Positions 1 to 11,606 of a stretch of DNA of 64,000 nt are shown in pieces. Made by a program: the position numbers and the translations under genes. Numbering within the stretch: position 1 is the stretch's first letter; every line of letters starts with the position of its first letter. Source of the DNA: Himantopus leucocephalus (taxonomy: Eukaryota; Chordata; Aves; Charadriiformes; Recurvirostridae); contig RSEF01000003.1 of the NCBI GenBank assembly GCA_003993805.1, positions 104,561,802-104,625,801 on the forward strand, in the 5' to 3' direction. The notes beneath the pieces were generated by a model, which saw only the letters and a list, made by a program, of their open reading frames with translations, was not told the origin of the DNA and did no database searches.

Positions 1-3000
1 TGAAGGGTGGCTCTGTGCCTCCAAATGCAAGAAAGCCACCCCTCCAAAACAGACCTTTGATGCTTGGAGCCAAGATGCGTCAACACATTCTGAAAGGGTG
101 GACTCTGCATCAGGCCCTCGCGAGGAGAGGGAAATAAATTCACAGCTGTGCAAGAGCCATGAAGAAGGAAAGAAGCATGGTGGCTGAAAGCACGCTGGTA
201 GAGCTGCGGCTGAAGGAGAGAGAAGGCAACAACCACCGGAGCTGAGAGCTGCTCTTATCTACGTCAGCTTCCAATGACAGCTGGTGATTACTAAAACAGC
301 ATTATGGCCTTGTCCTCCCCAGCAGGAAAGGAGTTGATAGTAAAACCACAGTAGAAATCATGTGAGCATGTTTTCACATAGGCTGCCTAGAAAACAATTT
401 AGCTTCCACTCTGCCTAGCTATTATCAGCAATACCCCATAGGCATCAGGGTCGAAGTGCATCTTAAGGAGTGATTTGAAGGAGAACAGCTGGAGAGAATT
501 TTCCAGACCTTTGTTCCATGCATGGAGGATAGGATGCAGGAAAGCATGAAGATACCTGGGTGGGAAAAGGACTAACGCATGGTAAAGGCCAGCATCGCTA
601 ACAGAGCAAAGGTCATGTTCAGCAATGCGCTAAGTTAATAGAGCTGGAAAGAATGGATAAAGAGAGTCCTAAAAAAGAGCAAGGTTGGTTTTTGCCTGGA
701 GCACAGAGGATGTAATGTGAGGTTAAGTGGCTGTAGGTGCAGGTTTTCATCTTTAACTATCTGGTTTGCGAACTGATGGCATTTTTTGTTGTGCGGAAGA
801 AAATCTCATGCATCCTGGGATTTTGTTTTGGTCTCCCTCATACTGTAAGTATGCTTGAGAGCTATTAAACTGAACAGCCACTAGTTAAGCAGTTAAAGCT
901 GGGCTCTGACAGGTTTCCCAAGCTGCTTCTGAACGTATTTGGCAAATAAATTCCTCCTCATCTGCTAATTTCAGACTTTTAAAATAATTTAGCTCTCAAG
1001 TACATAACATAAAGTGATTATCTTGTTCTTTACAGCCTGAGGGCAGAATCTATTTAGAACCTGAGCAGGCTGGCTACGTGCAAGTGGAAAGCTTTAGATA
1101 AAATTCACTTGCCAACCCAGAGGAGTGAAAAAAAAATCCCTCTCCACTCTCACGGGCAACTGCTATACTAGCCAAATACCAGCTACATCCCTCATAGACA
1201 TTCACAAACACACCTGAATCTGGATGCAAAGCTGTGAAGCTGACAGGGAGAGCGTTCCTGGGTTTCACTGGATTTGCATCAGGCCCCATGCGCGGAAAGC
1301 ATCAAGACTACTGAGTCTCCATCAAAGGAGCTTCCATGGACTGTTTCATGTCTTACCCACAGCCACCCCCATAACAGCTGATCCACGCAGACAGCCTGCT
1401 TATTCTATACAGGAATGCACATTTGCAGCTTATACACATGCGCTTAACTCCACAAAACACTACCAAAATAGCAGAAAAGAGAGCAATTGGCATACCACAG
1501 ATTGCTCCCTAAAACAATTCTGCAAGGTGTGTTGCTGCTGTCAGTACAGAGTGGAGAATATCATCTCCCCAAATGGCAATGCCTTTACCAGGTTTAAAAA
1601 AGGAACATCTGCATTAGAGCAAAAACCACCCAGACAACAAAAAAATTACCTCAAACTTTCCCATGACATTTGTTTTTCCTTGGTAGAATCTACACAAACA
1701 CTATAGAAAACAAAGCAGAAGCTCACACTAAAAAAAAAAAAAAGACAAAACCATTGAAGCAGAATATGGCCACTGTGTACTAAACAATTTCCGCAAATAT
1801 GGTCAAATATCCCCAAATATTAATCAGAATTTTAACATCCGATATGTCTTTGAAGTGATATTGGATCCTACAGAAATAAATATCCTGTACCTCAAATGAT
1901 ACTGAATGGATACAGGAAGAATGGTATCTCCCATCTTGTGACACTTTTCAGGATTTCAGTAATCTTACTATCGTGCTTCAGAAGAAAAACAAGAGTATTC
2001 TCCTGAATGTTTTCTCAGGAAATTCTTGGAGAAGTGGTCTGTTGAAAAGCAAGGCTTCATATCCCGGTTCTTCCCAGTTCAGACTGCAACTCAGAATTTC
2101 CATTGCACCAGGTGAATGTCCCAAATCACCGCTTCTGGAGTGTCTCTTATGTGAGGGTTCTAAGGACCTCATCAGATCAGTCTTGAACCTGTATCTCCCA
2201 TAAGCTAGCAAATGTGTCTAGCTAGGGCTAAAATCACCACAGTTTACTTCACAAGTTGTCCTGTCTATAACAGGAGACAGAAATACAGGAAACTTCTTCA
2301 GAAGCATTCACTTTCTGGATAGTGTTGCTGATTTTGGCTTGTCATTTCAAATGAAAGAAACCTGAAGCAATGAGCAGAGATCTGAAACCTGAATTCTCCC
2401 TCTCCCCTGTTCCCTTTTAATCCTTAGACTTCCTTGTTCCGGCTCCAAGCCCTCATCCAGCTGTGACCGGTACTTTCCCTGGTCCTCCAGCCCCATCAAG
2501 CTCAAGCCAACCAACCCAGCACTGGCTTTCTTCTCCCCATCTCCGTCAGCATCACCTGGTCCCTGACAGTCACTGTACTGGCTCTGCATCACCTTGCGAG
2601 TTCCCAGCTGGACAGCAGGAGCTAAAAGCGATCTATGGGCCCTGAAAAACTTACTGGAAAGGAGACTGGAATGTCCCTTATTACAATGAGCTTCTGCCAC
2701 CCAGAATCATTTCCCGCCCTTACTAGAATATGCTCTGTCCTACCCTCAAAAGGGATATTCCCTCTTCAAGGGCAAAAAAAAAATAATATAAGCTGTTAAC
2801 TTTAAACCAATGGTCATTTGTGAAGCATCTGAGCAGAAAATGTACTGGTTAATAACTCTAGTTCTGGCTGCCAAGCTTCTGATAGATGGGACCTGTTACT
2901 TCAGAGTGCTTGGCATTTTCATTACACTTGAGATATTTAAGAACAACTCCCATTGACTTCCCATGTGGTAAACAGTCTCCTGACAAAAGTCTGCTTTAAA

Positions 3001-6000
3001 TGACTTGTCCATCATCTCACAAAAAAACTTTGTGGCAGAGGAATGGATTGAATTAAGTCCTCCACAGCAGAATTCAGCTGTTTTCTGGGAGCGTCTTGCC
3101 TCTTTCACAACCCTTTGCATACCTTCTACAATAACCGAGGCAAGGCTCCCACAGAAAGCAACCTCTCTCACTACGTAAGACGCATCTATGCCGCAAACGA
3201 ACATGCAGTCCTGCAATCAAAGGTTACCTCAGCTAACGAGAGGCTGAACTACAGTGCAGAAATGCACAAAGCTTACAACTACGAGCGCCCAGCCTAGAGG
3301 TTACGCACTGTGGCCTGTAAATCCCCCGTTCTCTACAAGACCACAGCCAGAACAACTTCTCAGTGAAAGTATATTAGTCACTGCTCATTTTCTCGCTGCT
3401 GTCAAGTGTTTCAATTAAAATGTGTCAAGTCACACATTAAAAAGAAAAATTTGGCGAATTGTCGAGAAAATCTCAGAACCAACCCTGGCATAGACCATCC
3501 ACATCAAGACCATGCTGGCTGGGCTAAGGACAGCTGGACTCAGAAGTCAAGGAGGTGTCAGGGCAGAGTTAGTCTTTTAGACTTCTGTATTTAGGAAGAA
3601 AGAGGTCACCACAGAAGCAACGATTTTCTCCACTGTCTGTAAATGGAGTCTTGAAAAACAGGCTTAGATGTAGACATCAAGCAGACCCATGCCTTAAGTC
3701 AGCTGAGATGAATCCCATCTCTAGAGCCAAGATCCGTAGAGCTGTGAAAGAGAATAGCAAAAAACTATTGCTACTGAAGTGAAAACAAAGCAGAGTGAGA
3801 AGGCAGGAAACTAAGAAACTGCAAAAAGTCCAAATTCTGACTGTTCGATGGAGAAGAACTGAGATCTTCAGCTAGGTATAAACCAGCTGTTTCATTCTGG
3901 CCCAAAGTATTCTAACAAGTTTGCACATCCTTTTAATGTTTTCAGACCTCTTGTCTCTGCTGGAAACAATAGCTTGAGGCCTTAAGTAATTTAATTTTGA
4001 GTCCATTCCCAATTACTTTTATCTTGCCAAATTTAAACATCTTGGGTGCACATATAGTTTCAGTATTTCGATAAAAGAAGTAGAAGGGTTTCTCAAGCAT
4101 GTGTTTTGTAATAGTTGGAGGCATTCAGCCTTACGGAGTGATTGACATGAACAATGTGGTGGAATCATCTCCAACTATATTTGTAGCTAAAAACCCATCG
4201 GGAGAACATACAGCTTTAATTTTGCCAAACTGGACACTTATTGTCCACCACTGCCTTTACAATCTAAATTTTGCAAAACAACTGGACATAACCCATTTAT
4301 GACCTTTGACGAATATTAAATTATAAAAACACACAGCTTGTCTTTTCCTGCAATCATCCATTTGCAAAGAATATATGTGCACCAAACCTAGACTAGCACA
4401 AGAAAACACTTGCACTCCTGAAATCTGGTAAGAAGCTTGGGTGACCTTTTGCTGATCTCTGATGAAACAATGAGGTACATATTTGGGATTTATCCTGTAG
4501 TACACCTCAGCATTACTCCACATTATCAAAAATGAAAAACTACAGCTTTTCGAAACTGAAAATGACACGCTCATCTCTTTAGTGCTAGGATTAAAGGTAA
4601 CATTTTTAAAGGCATCCAACCTCCAGTCTTAGAAGTTAGTGACAGATTCTTCTGGGTGTGCAAGTGCATAAAATGCAACAGACACTTAGTGATATTTTCC
4701 ATAGTGCTTAACTTTCTTTGATTTAAATAAGGAGCCTTTCAGCTTTCTGAAAATCGCAGTTGTAGCCTCTTCAGACATTTTTTATGCATATTTTTATGCA
4801 ACTGGCTCCTCTCTTAAATACAGTATGTAGTGCCTCTAGTCACTTAGACCATCCACAAAAGAAGTTTGCACGATGACATTTAAGAGTTCCACACTTAACT
4901 TTCAGACACCCAGCATGAGGATTCATGAGTGCAAACTAGGGGCACACATGACCTTGAGGCTCTACAAGCTCACAGAAAGACACCAATTATCCAACAATTC
5001 ACCCCAGCTACCCATCTCCAGCCTCCCAACGGAAGGAATGACCATGGTACAGAGACAGAACTCAAAGGACTAACTTTGGTTACATACCAAATTTTTAAAG
5101 GCTAAAATGAATGATGAATGAGAAAAATTACTCATCTACAGTGGAATTCACCTCACTTGGCATCTATAAGTCAGGCTTCTGGTCGAAATTGGTAGTCTAG
5201 CTTCTGCTGAGAATTGATGGGGAGCGACAGCCCCCAGAGAGGAGATTTGTTCCATCTGGAGAGAGGTGTCGAACAGGCACAGAATGAATCACTCTCTGCA
5301 GGTGTCTCTTGTTCTCTCTTCCCACTGAGTAGAGAGAGACGAGACACCAAACCTCTAAATAGCTAAGATAAGGTGAGATGAACCTCACCCTCAAGAACGG
5401 GTGAGTCTGCCCGGCCAGGCCCAGCGTTCAGGCTTCTTGCCATCCAGGAGATGCCTTTACCCCTGAGCTACAGTGTCAGGCTCCCTCTTGTTTATAATCC
5501 CTCCGGCCCTTTGAAATTTGCATCCGTTTCTTTACAGTGGCAAGCTTGAACAGGATGGGTGGGTGTCCTCCACCTTAGCCTTATCTTCACTCTGGTCGTT
5601 AGGGGTGCTTTGAGAGCAGGAGGGAGTTTACCTCGCTCTGATGAGGAGAACATTGAATCCGAGTCTTTCACTTCCAGGGCAAGTGCTCTCGCGAGGAAAA
5701 AATGCTTATAAAAAAGCAGCAGTTCTTTTCCTTCTCTCCCCCCTCAACTTTCCAGCAGCTACAGCTGCTGCGCTTTGTGGTAAGCTCCATGCTGTCGGTG
5801 TGCATTTAAGCATGATCTGAGCACACCTCCTGGACCAGGCCTCTCAGGAGATTTAGACACGTACCTATTTTGTGATTCCCAGGTGGGTTTACGCAGGCGA
5901 CAGTCACTAAGATAAGTCAGCTTAACCTAGATAACGCTCAGTCTGGGCCTACAAAGAAGCAAAGTTTTAAAAGCCTATGAAACTTCACTGGAACTCACGT

Positions 6001-7800
6001 GGTTCAGCAGGACTTGTGAGGGTGCGCTTGCACTTGGGACGTGCTGCACACGTTCTGCTAAGTTGCATTTCCAGTACCCGAACCCTGAGTGGAATTAGGC
6101 TCTCCAGACCACAGAAAATTTTGCTCTGTGAGTTAGTTAAAAGGGACTGAGAGTGCTGCGGGTCCTGCCCTAACATAAGCAATATCGACAGCTTTGGTGA
6201 AGCACTAGATTAGTACTTCCCACTTAATACCAGAAGGCTTTTCATCACGTAACTGAGGTATTCTGCCTCAAGTGAACAGGCGAGATTATGGATTCGCCAA
6301 CAATTAGATGACAGTCGCAGTACAGACCCCATTTCTCCTCTGTGTTCTTTAAACATTATTGCTGAGCAAGAACAAACACACAGAGCATACTACACAAACA
6401 TGGCTATACCTGAAATTATCATAATTTTACCACTTGAAGGGGGAGGGGGTGTTTAAAGCCATACCTGGAACAGATTTTCAAAATCTCCTCCCAGCAATCC
6501 AATTCCCAGTCCCTTTTTTTTTCCAGTGGAATTAAGCCAAGCATTTTGCGATCGTATTCCCACAGGCCTGTACCTAAAAATCAAAGTTAGGCCAAAGTGA
6601 GAGGCCGAAGGGAGCTGGACCAGCCAGCCAGACAACTCACAGAAGAAAGAACGAGCCCATTTTTTTATTCCTTGGTTTATTCCTTCCCGTATGCGAGGTG
6701 CTGTCAGTAACCACCTGCCCGGCCCCTCTCCCTGCTCTATTCTAAATGTATTTTCCAGAGAATTGTTGGGGAGTGCAAAATTTGCAACATTTTAGACTTA
6801 TGCTAATTTAAAGGTATCACTAGAAAAGCTACGGTAGATGAAAACCATCTGCTACATAAGCCATGCACTAAGAAGGGAACTTGTTTGAGCCCAGATTTTA
6901 ACACAACCACATAAGTTAGAGAGCCACCTAACTGGTTCATTATAAGCACTTCTAGCAGACGTGCTACGTAACCTAATTAAAACACAGACATTATATTAGT
7001 AGGAGTTATCCCATGGTTAAAAGATTTTTTAAAAAAGGAAAATAAATGTATTTGCATTTGAGTAAAGAGGTAAGAGTGAATATATGGATTTAATACACCT
7101 CACACCAGTAACACTTACTATGCCAGAGAGATGCTGCTTTCTGAAGGATTTCATGGCGGTATTCTTCAAGTAGCACCAGGTAAGCAACAGCCCTTTGCAG
7201 GTGGCAGTTTACGTAGAAATGCCTTCAGGACGCTGGTCCTACTTACAGAGATGAGAAACCCTACAAAACAGAAGAAAACATTAGACCTTAAGTGTCTAAA
7301 TTTGGACTTGATATAAATGTTCAGGCAAAACCGCACAATTCGTGTCGAAACACCCCTCTTTGCAGGGTGGTGCTAGGAAATAGTTTGAGTAAAAGGCATT
7401 CCTGCAGAAAAGCAGAGTTTGAGAGTGTGATCATAAAACAGTAAGTGTGTCAAAACTGAATCAGAGCAAAGGTTTGTCCATCCGATAGTCCAACACTTTT
7501 GGCCAAAAAGCACACATCTAGGAAAAATGAGAAAATATGTACGTTCTATCATAATACTTCCCGAGCCTCCAACAACACACAGCTTGGGAATATAACAGCA
7601 GCAGATGAGGGGTGTTTAGAAGTGAGGATGAAGGGAATGATACTGTACAAAAGCAACATAATTCAAAAGCATAGTCGGGGGAGAGGAAAAGAGATCTTAA
7701 CCGTTGGCGGATCCGTGCCCAGAAAAGAATGGAGTTTGGAAATGGGACTCAGAGAAGGTGCATCTGTGCATTCCTTGAACACAGAGCGGTTCAGAGTGGG
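1..7800. other. Intergenic, upstream of ID2; no gene recognised
   Basis: This is moderately AT-rich sequence with scattered open frames of 60-160 codons. None shows a recognisable domain or a chain of splice-linked exons, so I treat them as chance. There are short homopolymer runs, for example an A run at about 1731-1743. I see no CR1, tRNA or RNA gene that I can name. Distal regulatory sequence for ID2 could lie here, but nothing visible proves it. Confidence 0.6.
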
Positions 7801-8631
7801 GTGGGTGGAAGCAACAGGCCACGCATCCCCATGCCCAGGTGAGGTATCCAGAAGCGCAGGGGAGCAGTGATGCCAGCACCGCTGCCCTGCGAGGCGCTGC
7901 CGGTGGGATGTGAAGAGCCCTGCCATGGGCAGCATCAGGATGCTGGGAAGCAGGAGTCATGCTCCCAGCAGTTCACAAATAGCCCCGGGAGCAGGGAGAT
8001 GTCACCCTGCTGCTGCTCCAAGGCTGCCCGCGCAGATGGGGTGCGCCAGGGCCCCGCTTCCCAGACGGTGGTGCACAGCAGCCGTGTCCCACTGGCAGCT
8101 CCACTCCAGCGGGACGGGGCCAAGCCACCGGCAGCGTTCACGCACGGCAGCACACGACGGGCACGTGGCAGAGGGCTTGTGGCCACAGCCGCGTCGCCGC
8201 GAGCCAGTACTGCAGCACTGGGGACAGGGGGGACAAGGAGGGCCTGCTCCTGGCATGGCACGGAGCTGAGCATTGAAGCAGGGAAAAGTCGAAATAAAAT
8301 AAAATAATAAAAAAAAAAAATCCCTTCCCCCAAGGCAGCTGCAGGGTGCGATGAAACCCCCTTTTAGGCACAATCAGCCCTGAGCATCTGGGCAAGGATG
8401 AGGTGGGTGCAAAGTGCAGGGGGAGGAAATGTGTCAGCTGCAGCATCTGAGAGCAGCGGAGCAAACTCAGACGGGAAATGAGCTTGCAAAGTGCACCCAA
8501 CGAGATGATCGCGGGGATAAGTTGCTTCTATGGAAACTGCAGCCCGATGAACCAAAAAAACAGTTTGATGGCAAAGTTTTAGCAGGAGCCGGCTCTCGCC
8601 TGGTTTCAGCTACATTCCCCACCCCTAAAGA
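7800..8631. other. GC-rich shore upstream of the ID2 CpG island
   Basis: Base composition rises sharply from about 7800, and overlapping open frames appear on both strands, as expected from GC-rich sequence with few stop codons. No frame shows a recognisable protein. The segment ends at a run of Ns. An antisense or divergent non-coding transcript could begin here (human ID2 has an antisense lncRNA, ID2-AS1), but no sequence feature here demonstrates one. Confidence 0.5.
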
Positions 8632-8731
8632 NNNNNNNNNNNNNNNNNNNNNNNNNNNNNNNNNNNNNNNNNNNNNNNNNNNNNNNNNNNNNNNNNNNNN
8701 NNNNNNNNNNNNNNNNNNNNNNNNNNNNNNN
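8632..8731. other. Assembly gap, exactly 100 N
   Basis: One hundred consecutive Ns, a conventional placeholder length, so the true missing length is unknown. The gap is followed directly by a run of A and lies on the edge of the ID2 CpG island, a GC-rich place where sequencing often fails. Confidence 0.97.
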
Positions 8732-8911
8732 AAAAAAAAAAAAAAGCACAGCCCGTAGCCAAAGTTATTCGCCATTTGTCACCAGGTCCGCGCGCGTAAT
8801 TAAGTGACAGGTAACAGGCGCGCGCGCCCTCCCGCTCGCTTAATTTGCGCCCCGTTAACAGCGGCACCGGAGAGGCCCGGCTCCTGTCAGGGCGTCCCCG
8901 CGCCACGGCGG

Positions 8912-8940
8912 GAAGGTGGGGTGGGNGAAGGTGGGGTGGG
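8912..8940 (+). repeat. 14-bp direct repeat split by a single N
   Basis: The unit gaaggtggggtggg occurs at 8912-8925 and again at 8927-8940, with one N at 8926 between the copies. The same arrangement recurs at other single Ns in the window, so it most likely marks two contig ends whose overlap was not merged. Confidence 0.75.
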
Positions 8941-9070
8941 GTTTTTTTTTTTTTTAAGCGTTTATTTCTCTTTATTCTCGGTGCTTCCATCTGCTGCCGA
9001 CCCCAGCGCTCCTTTGCGCTGCCGCGTTTTGGGTCGCTACGTGCGGTACGCCCGTCGGTGCCCCGGTGCG

Positions 9071-9114
9071 GCGGGATTTTGGGGGAGGTTCAGCGGGATT
9101 TTGGGGGAGGTTCA
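9071..9114 (+). repeat. 22-bp perfect tandem duplication in the ID2 upstream region
   Basis: The unit at 9071-9092 (GCGGGATTTTGGGGGAGG followed by TTCA) is repeated base for base at 9093-9114, about 380 bp upstream of the TATA box. No N separates the copies, so this is more likely genuine than the N-joined duplications. Each unit has a GGGATTTT core, loosely like one half of a Rel site. Function is unknown. Confidence 0.85.
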
Positions 9115-9370
9115 CCCCGCCCGCCACACCGTTCTCCGGTTGTCCCGCGCCCCTCACGGCTGCTGCGCGCTCGCTTTCGCTCCGCGCCCTTACGGAGACC
9201 GGAGTAGGGAGGTTGGGGGGCACCCACCGCCCCCCTCAGGGGCGGAGGAGAACGAGAGGGCGACGGCGACAACGACACCCGAGTCCCCGCGCCCCGCTGC
9301 CCGTTGCGGCGCGTCGGCCGCGCACTATTTACTCCCTCAGCTGTGCGGCGCGGCCCCGCCCCCTCCCGCG

Positions 9371-9375
9371 ATTGG
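9371..9375 (-). promoter_or_regulatory. ID2: Inverted CCAAT box (ATTGG), ID2 distal
   Basis: ATTGG in the context CGATTGGCTC, about 120 bp upstream of the TATA box. The pattern matches NF-Y sites, which commonly sit 60-130 bp upstream of the start site. The factor assignment is inferred from the motif only. Confidence 0.55.
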
Positions 9376-9417
9376 CTCTCCAGGCGGAAGGCCCGCGCTG
9401 TCCGCCCCACCAGTGAG

Positions 9418-9423
9418 GGCGCC
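9418..9423. promoter_or_regulatory. ID2: GGCGCC motif, possible SMAD1/5 site
   Basis: A GGCGCC palindrome lies about 70 bp upstream of the TATA box. GC-rich SMAD1/5 sites of this type take part in BMP induction of ID-family genes. The motif is short and expected by chance in CpG-island sequence, so the assignment is tentative. Confidence 0.35.
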
Positions 9424-9451
9424 CCCGGGGTGATGGACGTGTCGGCGGCCG

Positions 9452-9456
9452 CCAAT
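9452..9456 (+). promoter_or_regulatory. ID2: CCAAT box, ID2 proximal
   Basis: CCAAT in the context GCCGCCAATGGC, 35 bp upstream of the TATA box. With the inverted copy at 9371 it forms a CCAAT pair of the NF-Y type. The ATG inside this motif lies upstream of the TATA box, so it is not a translation start of the TATA-initiated transcript. Confidence 0.55.
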
Positions 9457-9490
9457 GGCAGCGAGCGCGGGCCGGGCGCGGCGGCGGCGG

Positions 9491-9497
9491 TATAAAA
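9491..9497 (+). promoter_or_regulatory. ID2: TATA box of ID2
   Basis: TATAAAA follows a GGCGGCGG run. A candidate initiator (TCAGTAC, A at 9522) lies about 31 bp downstream, the usual spacing, which predicts a 5' UTR of about 98 nt with no upstream ATG before the start codon at 9620. ID genes are known for TATA-containing, rapidly inducible promoters. Confidence 0.88.
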
Positions 9498-9619
9498 GGA
9501 GGCCGCGCAGCTCCGCGCCTCAGTACGAGCTCCGGCAGCGCCCAGAGCGGGAGGGCAGCGGCAGCGCTCCGCAGGTTTTCCCCTCCGTCCGACCGTGTCT
9601 CTCCGCCCGCCTTTTCAGC

Positions 9620-9967
9620 ATGAAAGCCTTCAGCCCGGTGCGGTCCGTCAGGAAAAACGGCCTCTCGGAGCACAACCTGGGCATCTCCCGGAGCAAAACC
9701 CCCGTGGATGACCCCATGAGCCTGCTGTACAACATGAACGACTGCTATTCCAAGCTGAAGGAGCTGGTGCCCAGCATCCCGCAGAACAAGAAAGTGAGCA
9801 AGATGGAAATCCTGCAGCACGTTATCGACTACATCCTGGACCTGCAGATCGCCCTGGACTCGCACCCCAGCATCGTCAGCCTCCACCACCAGAGACCCGG
9901 GCAAAACCCGTCCTCCAGGAGTCCTCTCACCACCCTCAACACAGACATCAGCATCCTCTCGCTACAG
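9620..9967 (+). CDS. ID2: ID2, inhibitor of DNA binding 2, coding exon 1 (residues 1-116)
   Basis: Encodes [14 protein letters not shown] through ...SILSLQ. The helix-loop-helix covers about residues 36-79: helix 1 around [15 protein letters not shown], loop PSIPQNKKV, helix 2 around [17 protein letters not shown]. There is no basic DNA-contact segment before helix 1, the family hallmark. ID2 therefore dimerises with E proteins (TCF3, TCF4, TCF12) and blocks their DNA binding, favouring proliferation over differentiation. Ser5 in FSPV matches the CDK-phosphorylated site of mammalian ID2. The leucine/isoleucine-rich stretch at about 106-115 corresponds to the described nuclear export signal. 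The start has A at -3 (AGCATGA). A longer in-frame frame from 9455 would begin upstream of the TATA box and is not used. The donor gtaagc ends the exon at a codon boundary, after SLQ as in mammals. Confidence 0.97.
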
Positions 9968-10237
9968 GTAAGCGCGTTCCCCCGAGCCCCCCGCTGCCCT
10001 CCGGCTCTCCGCGCACCGGCGTGGGGGAGTTGGGGGCGGTGTGGGAAGTGTCTGTGGGGCAGAGCGCGGTGGTCACCGAGGGGGGACGGGACGGGGCGGG
10101 ACGGTCCCCGCCGGCTGGTGGGGGGTCCGCAGCCAGAGGTGCCGCGGGTGAAGGGCTTTCCTGATTCAGTTCAGGTTTGGTTTGGGGTTTTTTTTTTTTG
10201 TCCTGCCCCCTTACCTTACCCTTGTGTCTCCTCGCAG
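9968..10237 (+). other. ID2: ID2 intron 1
   Basis: A 270-bp GC-rich intron with donor CAG|gtaagc. The acceptor tract contains a T run and ends ctcctcgcag|GCG. It is phase 0, at the position conserved in ID2 of other vertebrates. The frame stays open through it, so an unspliced transcript would read on, but removing it restores the exact ID2 C-terminus. Confidence 0.9.
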
Positions 10238-10294
10238 GCGTCCGAGTTCCCCTCAGAGCTCATGTCAGGCGACAGCAAAGCACTTTGTGGCTGA
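10238..10294 (+). CDS. ID2: ID2 coding exon 2 (residues 117-134)
   Basis: Eighteen codons, [18 protein letters not shown], then TGA. The total of 134 residues equals human ID2. The only tail difference I recall from human is G for N in MSNDSK. The exon continues 8 nt past the stop to the donor cg|gtgagt at 10303. A stop codon this close to the last junction (under 50 nt) should not trigger nonsense-mediated decay. Confidence 0.95.
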   Translation, partial: ASEFPSELMSGDSKALCG

Positions 10295-10302
10295 ATCAAA
10301 CG

Positions 10303-10985
10303 GTGAGTGCGGTGCGTCTTACTTCTAAACGTCAGGTAGAAAGTGGCTCTCTGGGCAATGGGAGGCGCGATGTGGTTTTTTTCTGAAAACCGGTCCTAAA
10401 AGTTGGTTAGGAGATGGCTTTATTGTAATCGGTAAGAAATTAAGACTTATAACCGAGTCTTGGAGACCAAAGTGTATTTTGTTGCTAAGGTTCATTAAGT
10501 AGCACGGGCTGCTCTGGTACTACTGCTGCTTCATGCAAATTCTCTCGTTATCTGTTCTTGGAGTCTCTTGACTTCCTGGGCCAAAGTGACTGATGAAGTT
10601 GGGAATCTTGGCTCAATTCCTTCAATTCTGTGATGTGGGATTGTCTGCGCTATCAGTTAAATAAGTGACTGCTTTTAATCAAGTAATTGCTGTAAGAGGC
10701 AGACTGGCGCCTCTGAACGCTGCATTTACAGAGATCTAAATAGAGATTGGGCTGAGAATCCTCTTTCTACCCTTTCCCTTGAGTGTATGTTATTTTAATG
10801 TTCAATTTGCGCTCTTGAGAGAGAGTGTGTGAGCGTGTATGTGTTGCATCTGGACGCCAGGGTTTGCCCAATCTCTGAGTGTTTGGTTAAATGTTCAAAC
10901 TGTGGCTTCCTCTCTGGCGCCAGTCTGTCCGGATCTCTGCCCTGTTAGCATTCTCCTAAATATGCCTCTTTTCAATCTCTTGCAG
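10303..10985 (+). other. ID2: ID2 intron 2
   Basis: A 683-bp intron with donor gtgagt and acceptor caatctcttgcag. It separates the coding part from the non-coding last exon. No other feature is evident in it. Confidence 0.8.
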
Positions 10986-11428
10986 GTGTTCCGCTGATGA
11001 GATTTTTTTTTTTTTGCACAAGAAAATGTCTACAGGATTTTTTTTGAGGTGCTGAATTTATTTTTCAGCTGTATCTGGAGGGGAAAATCCACATCTTAAC
11101 TAAAAGGACCTTTTAAAATTAATAAAGAAGAAAAAAGAAATCAAGATTGATCTTTATCCCCACCCCATTCTTCAACTTGGACTGAACCTAGTTATTTATG
11201 AAGAGACTCTTAAATACCCTTTCCCTAGTTGGAAGGCTTCCTTTATATACTATTCCCAACGTGGGGAGCGAAACAAAATCTCACAAGGAGTTGCCCATTT
11301 TAAAGCAGACTTTGCCTTTTTTTTCCAAAGGTGGAGCGTGAGTACCAGAAGGAATCCGGTGTTCAGTTTTTTAGGAAAGTCTGTGGTCAGAAATTACCTT
11401 TTTGACACAAACCTAGGACTGAATGCTG

Positions 11429-11436
11429 TGTATATA
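11429..11436 (+). promoter_or_regulatory. ID2: Pumilio response element (TGTATATA) in ID2 3' UTR
   Basis: An exact match to the UGUANAUA consensus of PUM1/2, at the start of a long TATATA tract. Because the tract is low-complexity, the match could be incidental. Confidence 0.5.
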
Positions 11437-11600
11437 TTTATATATAAATATATATATGAGTGAAACCTTGTGAACTCTTTAATTAGAGTTTTCTTGTATA
11501 GTGGCAGAAATTTACATTTCTGCAAAAAGTGTAATGATGTACTTAATCATGCTAAACTTTTTATAAAAGTTTAGTTGTAAACTTAACCCTTTTTATACAA

Positions 11601-11606
11601 AATAAA
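11601..11606 (+). terminator. ID2: Poly(A) signal of ID2
   Basis: AATAAA followed by a GT-rich segment (gtgtgtttattg) and a T-rich segment. Cleavage is expected near 11620-11630. Confidence 0.82.

Larger units (their letters stand above)
8760..10170. promoter_or_regulatory. ID2: CpG island of ID2
   Basis: This stretch is strongly GC-rich and dense in CpG, unlike the AT-rich flanks. It covers the upstream promoter, the TATA box at 9491, the 5' UTR, coding exon 1 and intron 1. It contains a 12-bp palindrome of alternating GC (8819-8830), a homeodomain-type TAATTA at 8799-8804, a 22-bp perfect tandem duplication at 9071-9114 and several GC boxes. Vertebrate ID genes typically have CpG-island promoters. 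Edges are by eye. Confidence 0.85.

Noticed and set aside
7867..8500. Several overlapping open frames of 120-146 codons in GC-rich sequence
   Set aside because: All frames on both strands are open because GC-rich DNA has few stops. No domain, and no preferred frame.
9455..10294. Open frame of 279 codons containing ID2 with an N-terminal extension and read-through of intron 1
   Set aside because: Its first ATG lies upstream of the TATA box, and it reads through a clear GT-AG intron. Splicing from ATG 9620 gives the exact 134-residue ID2.
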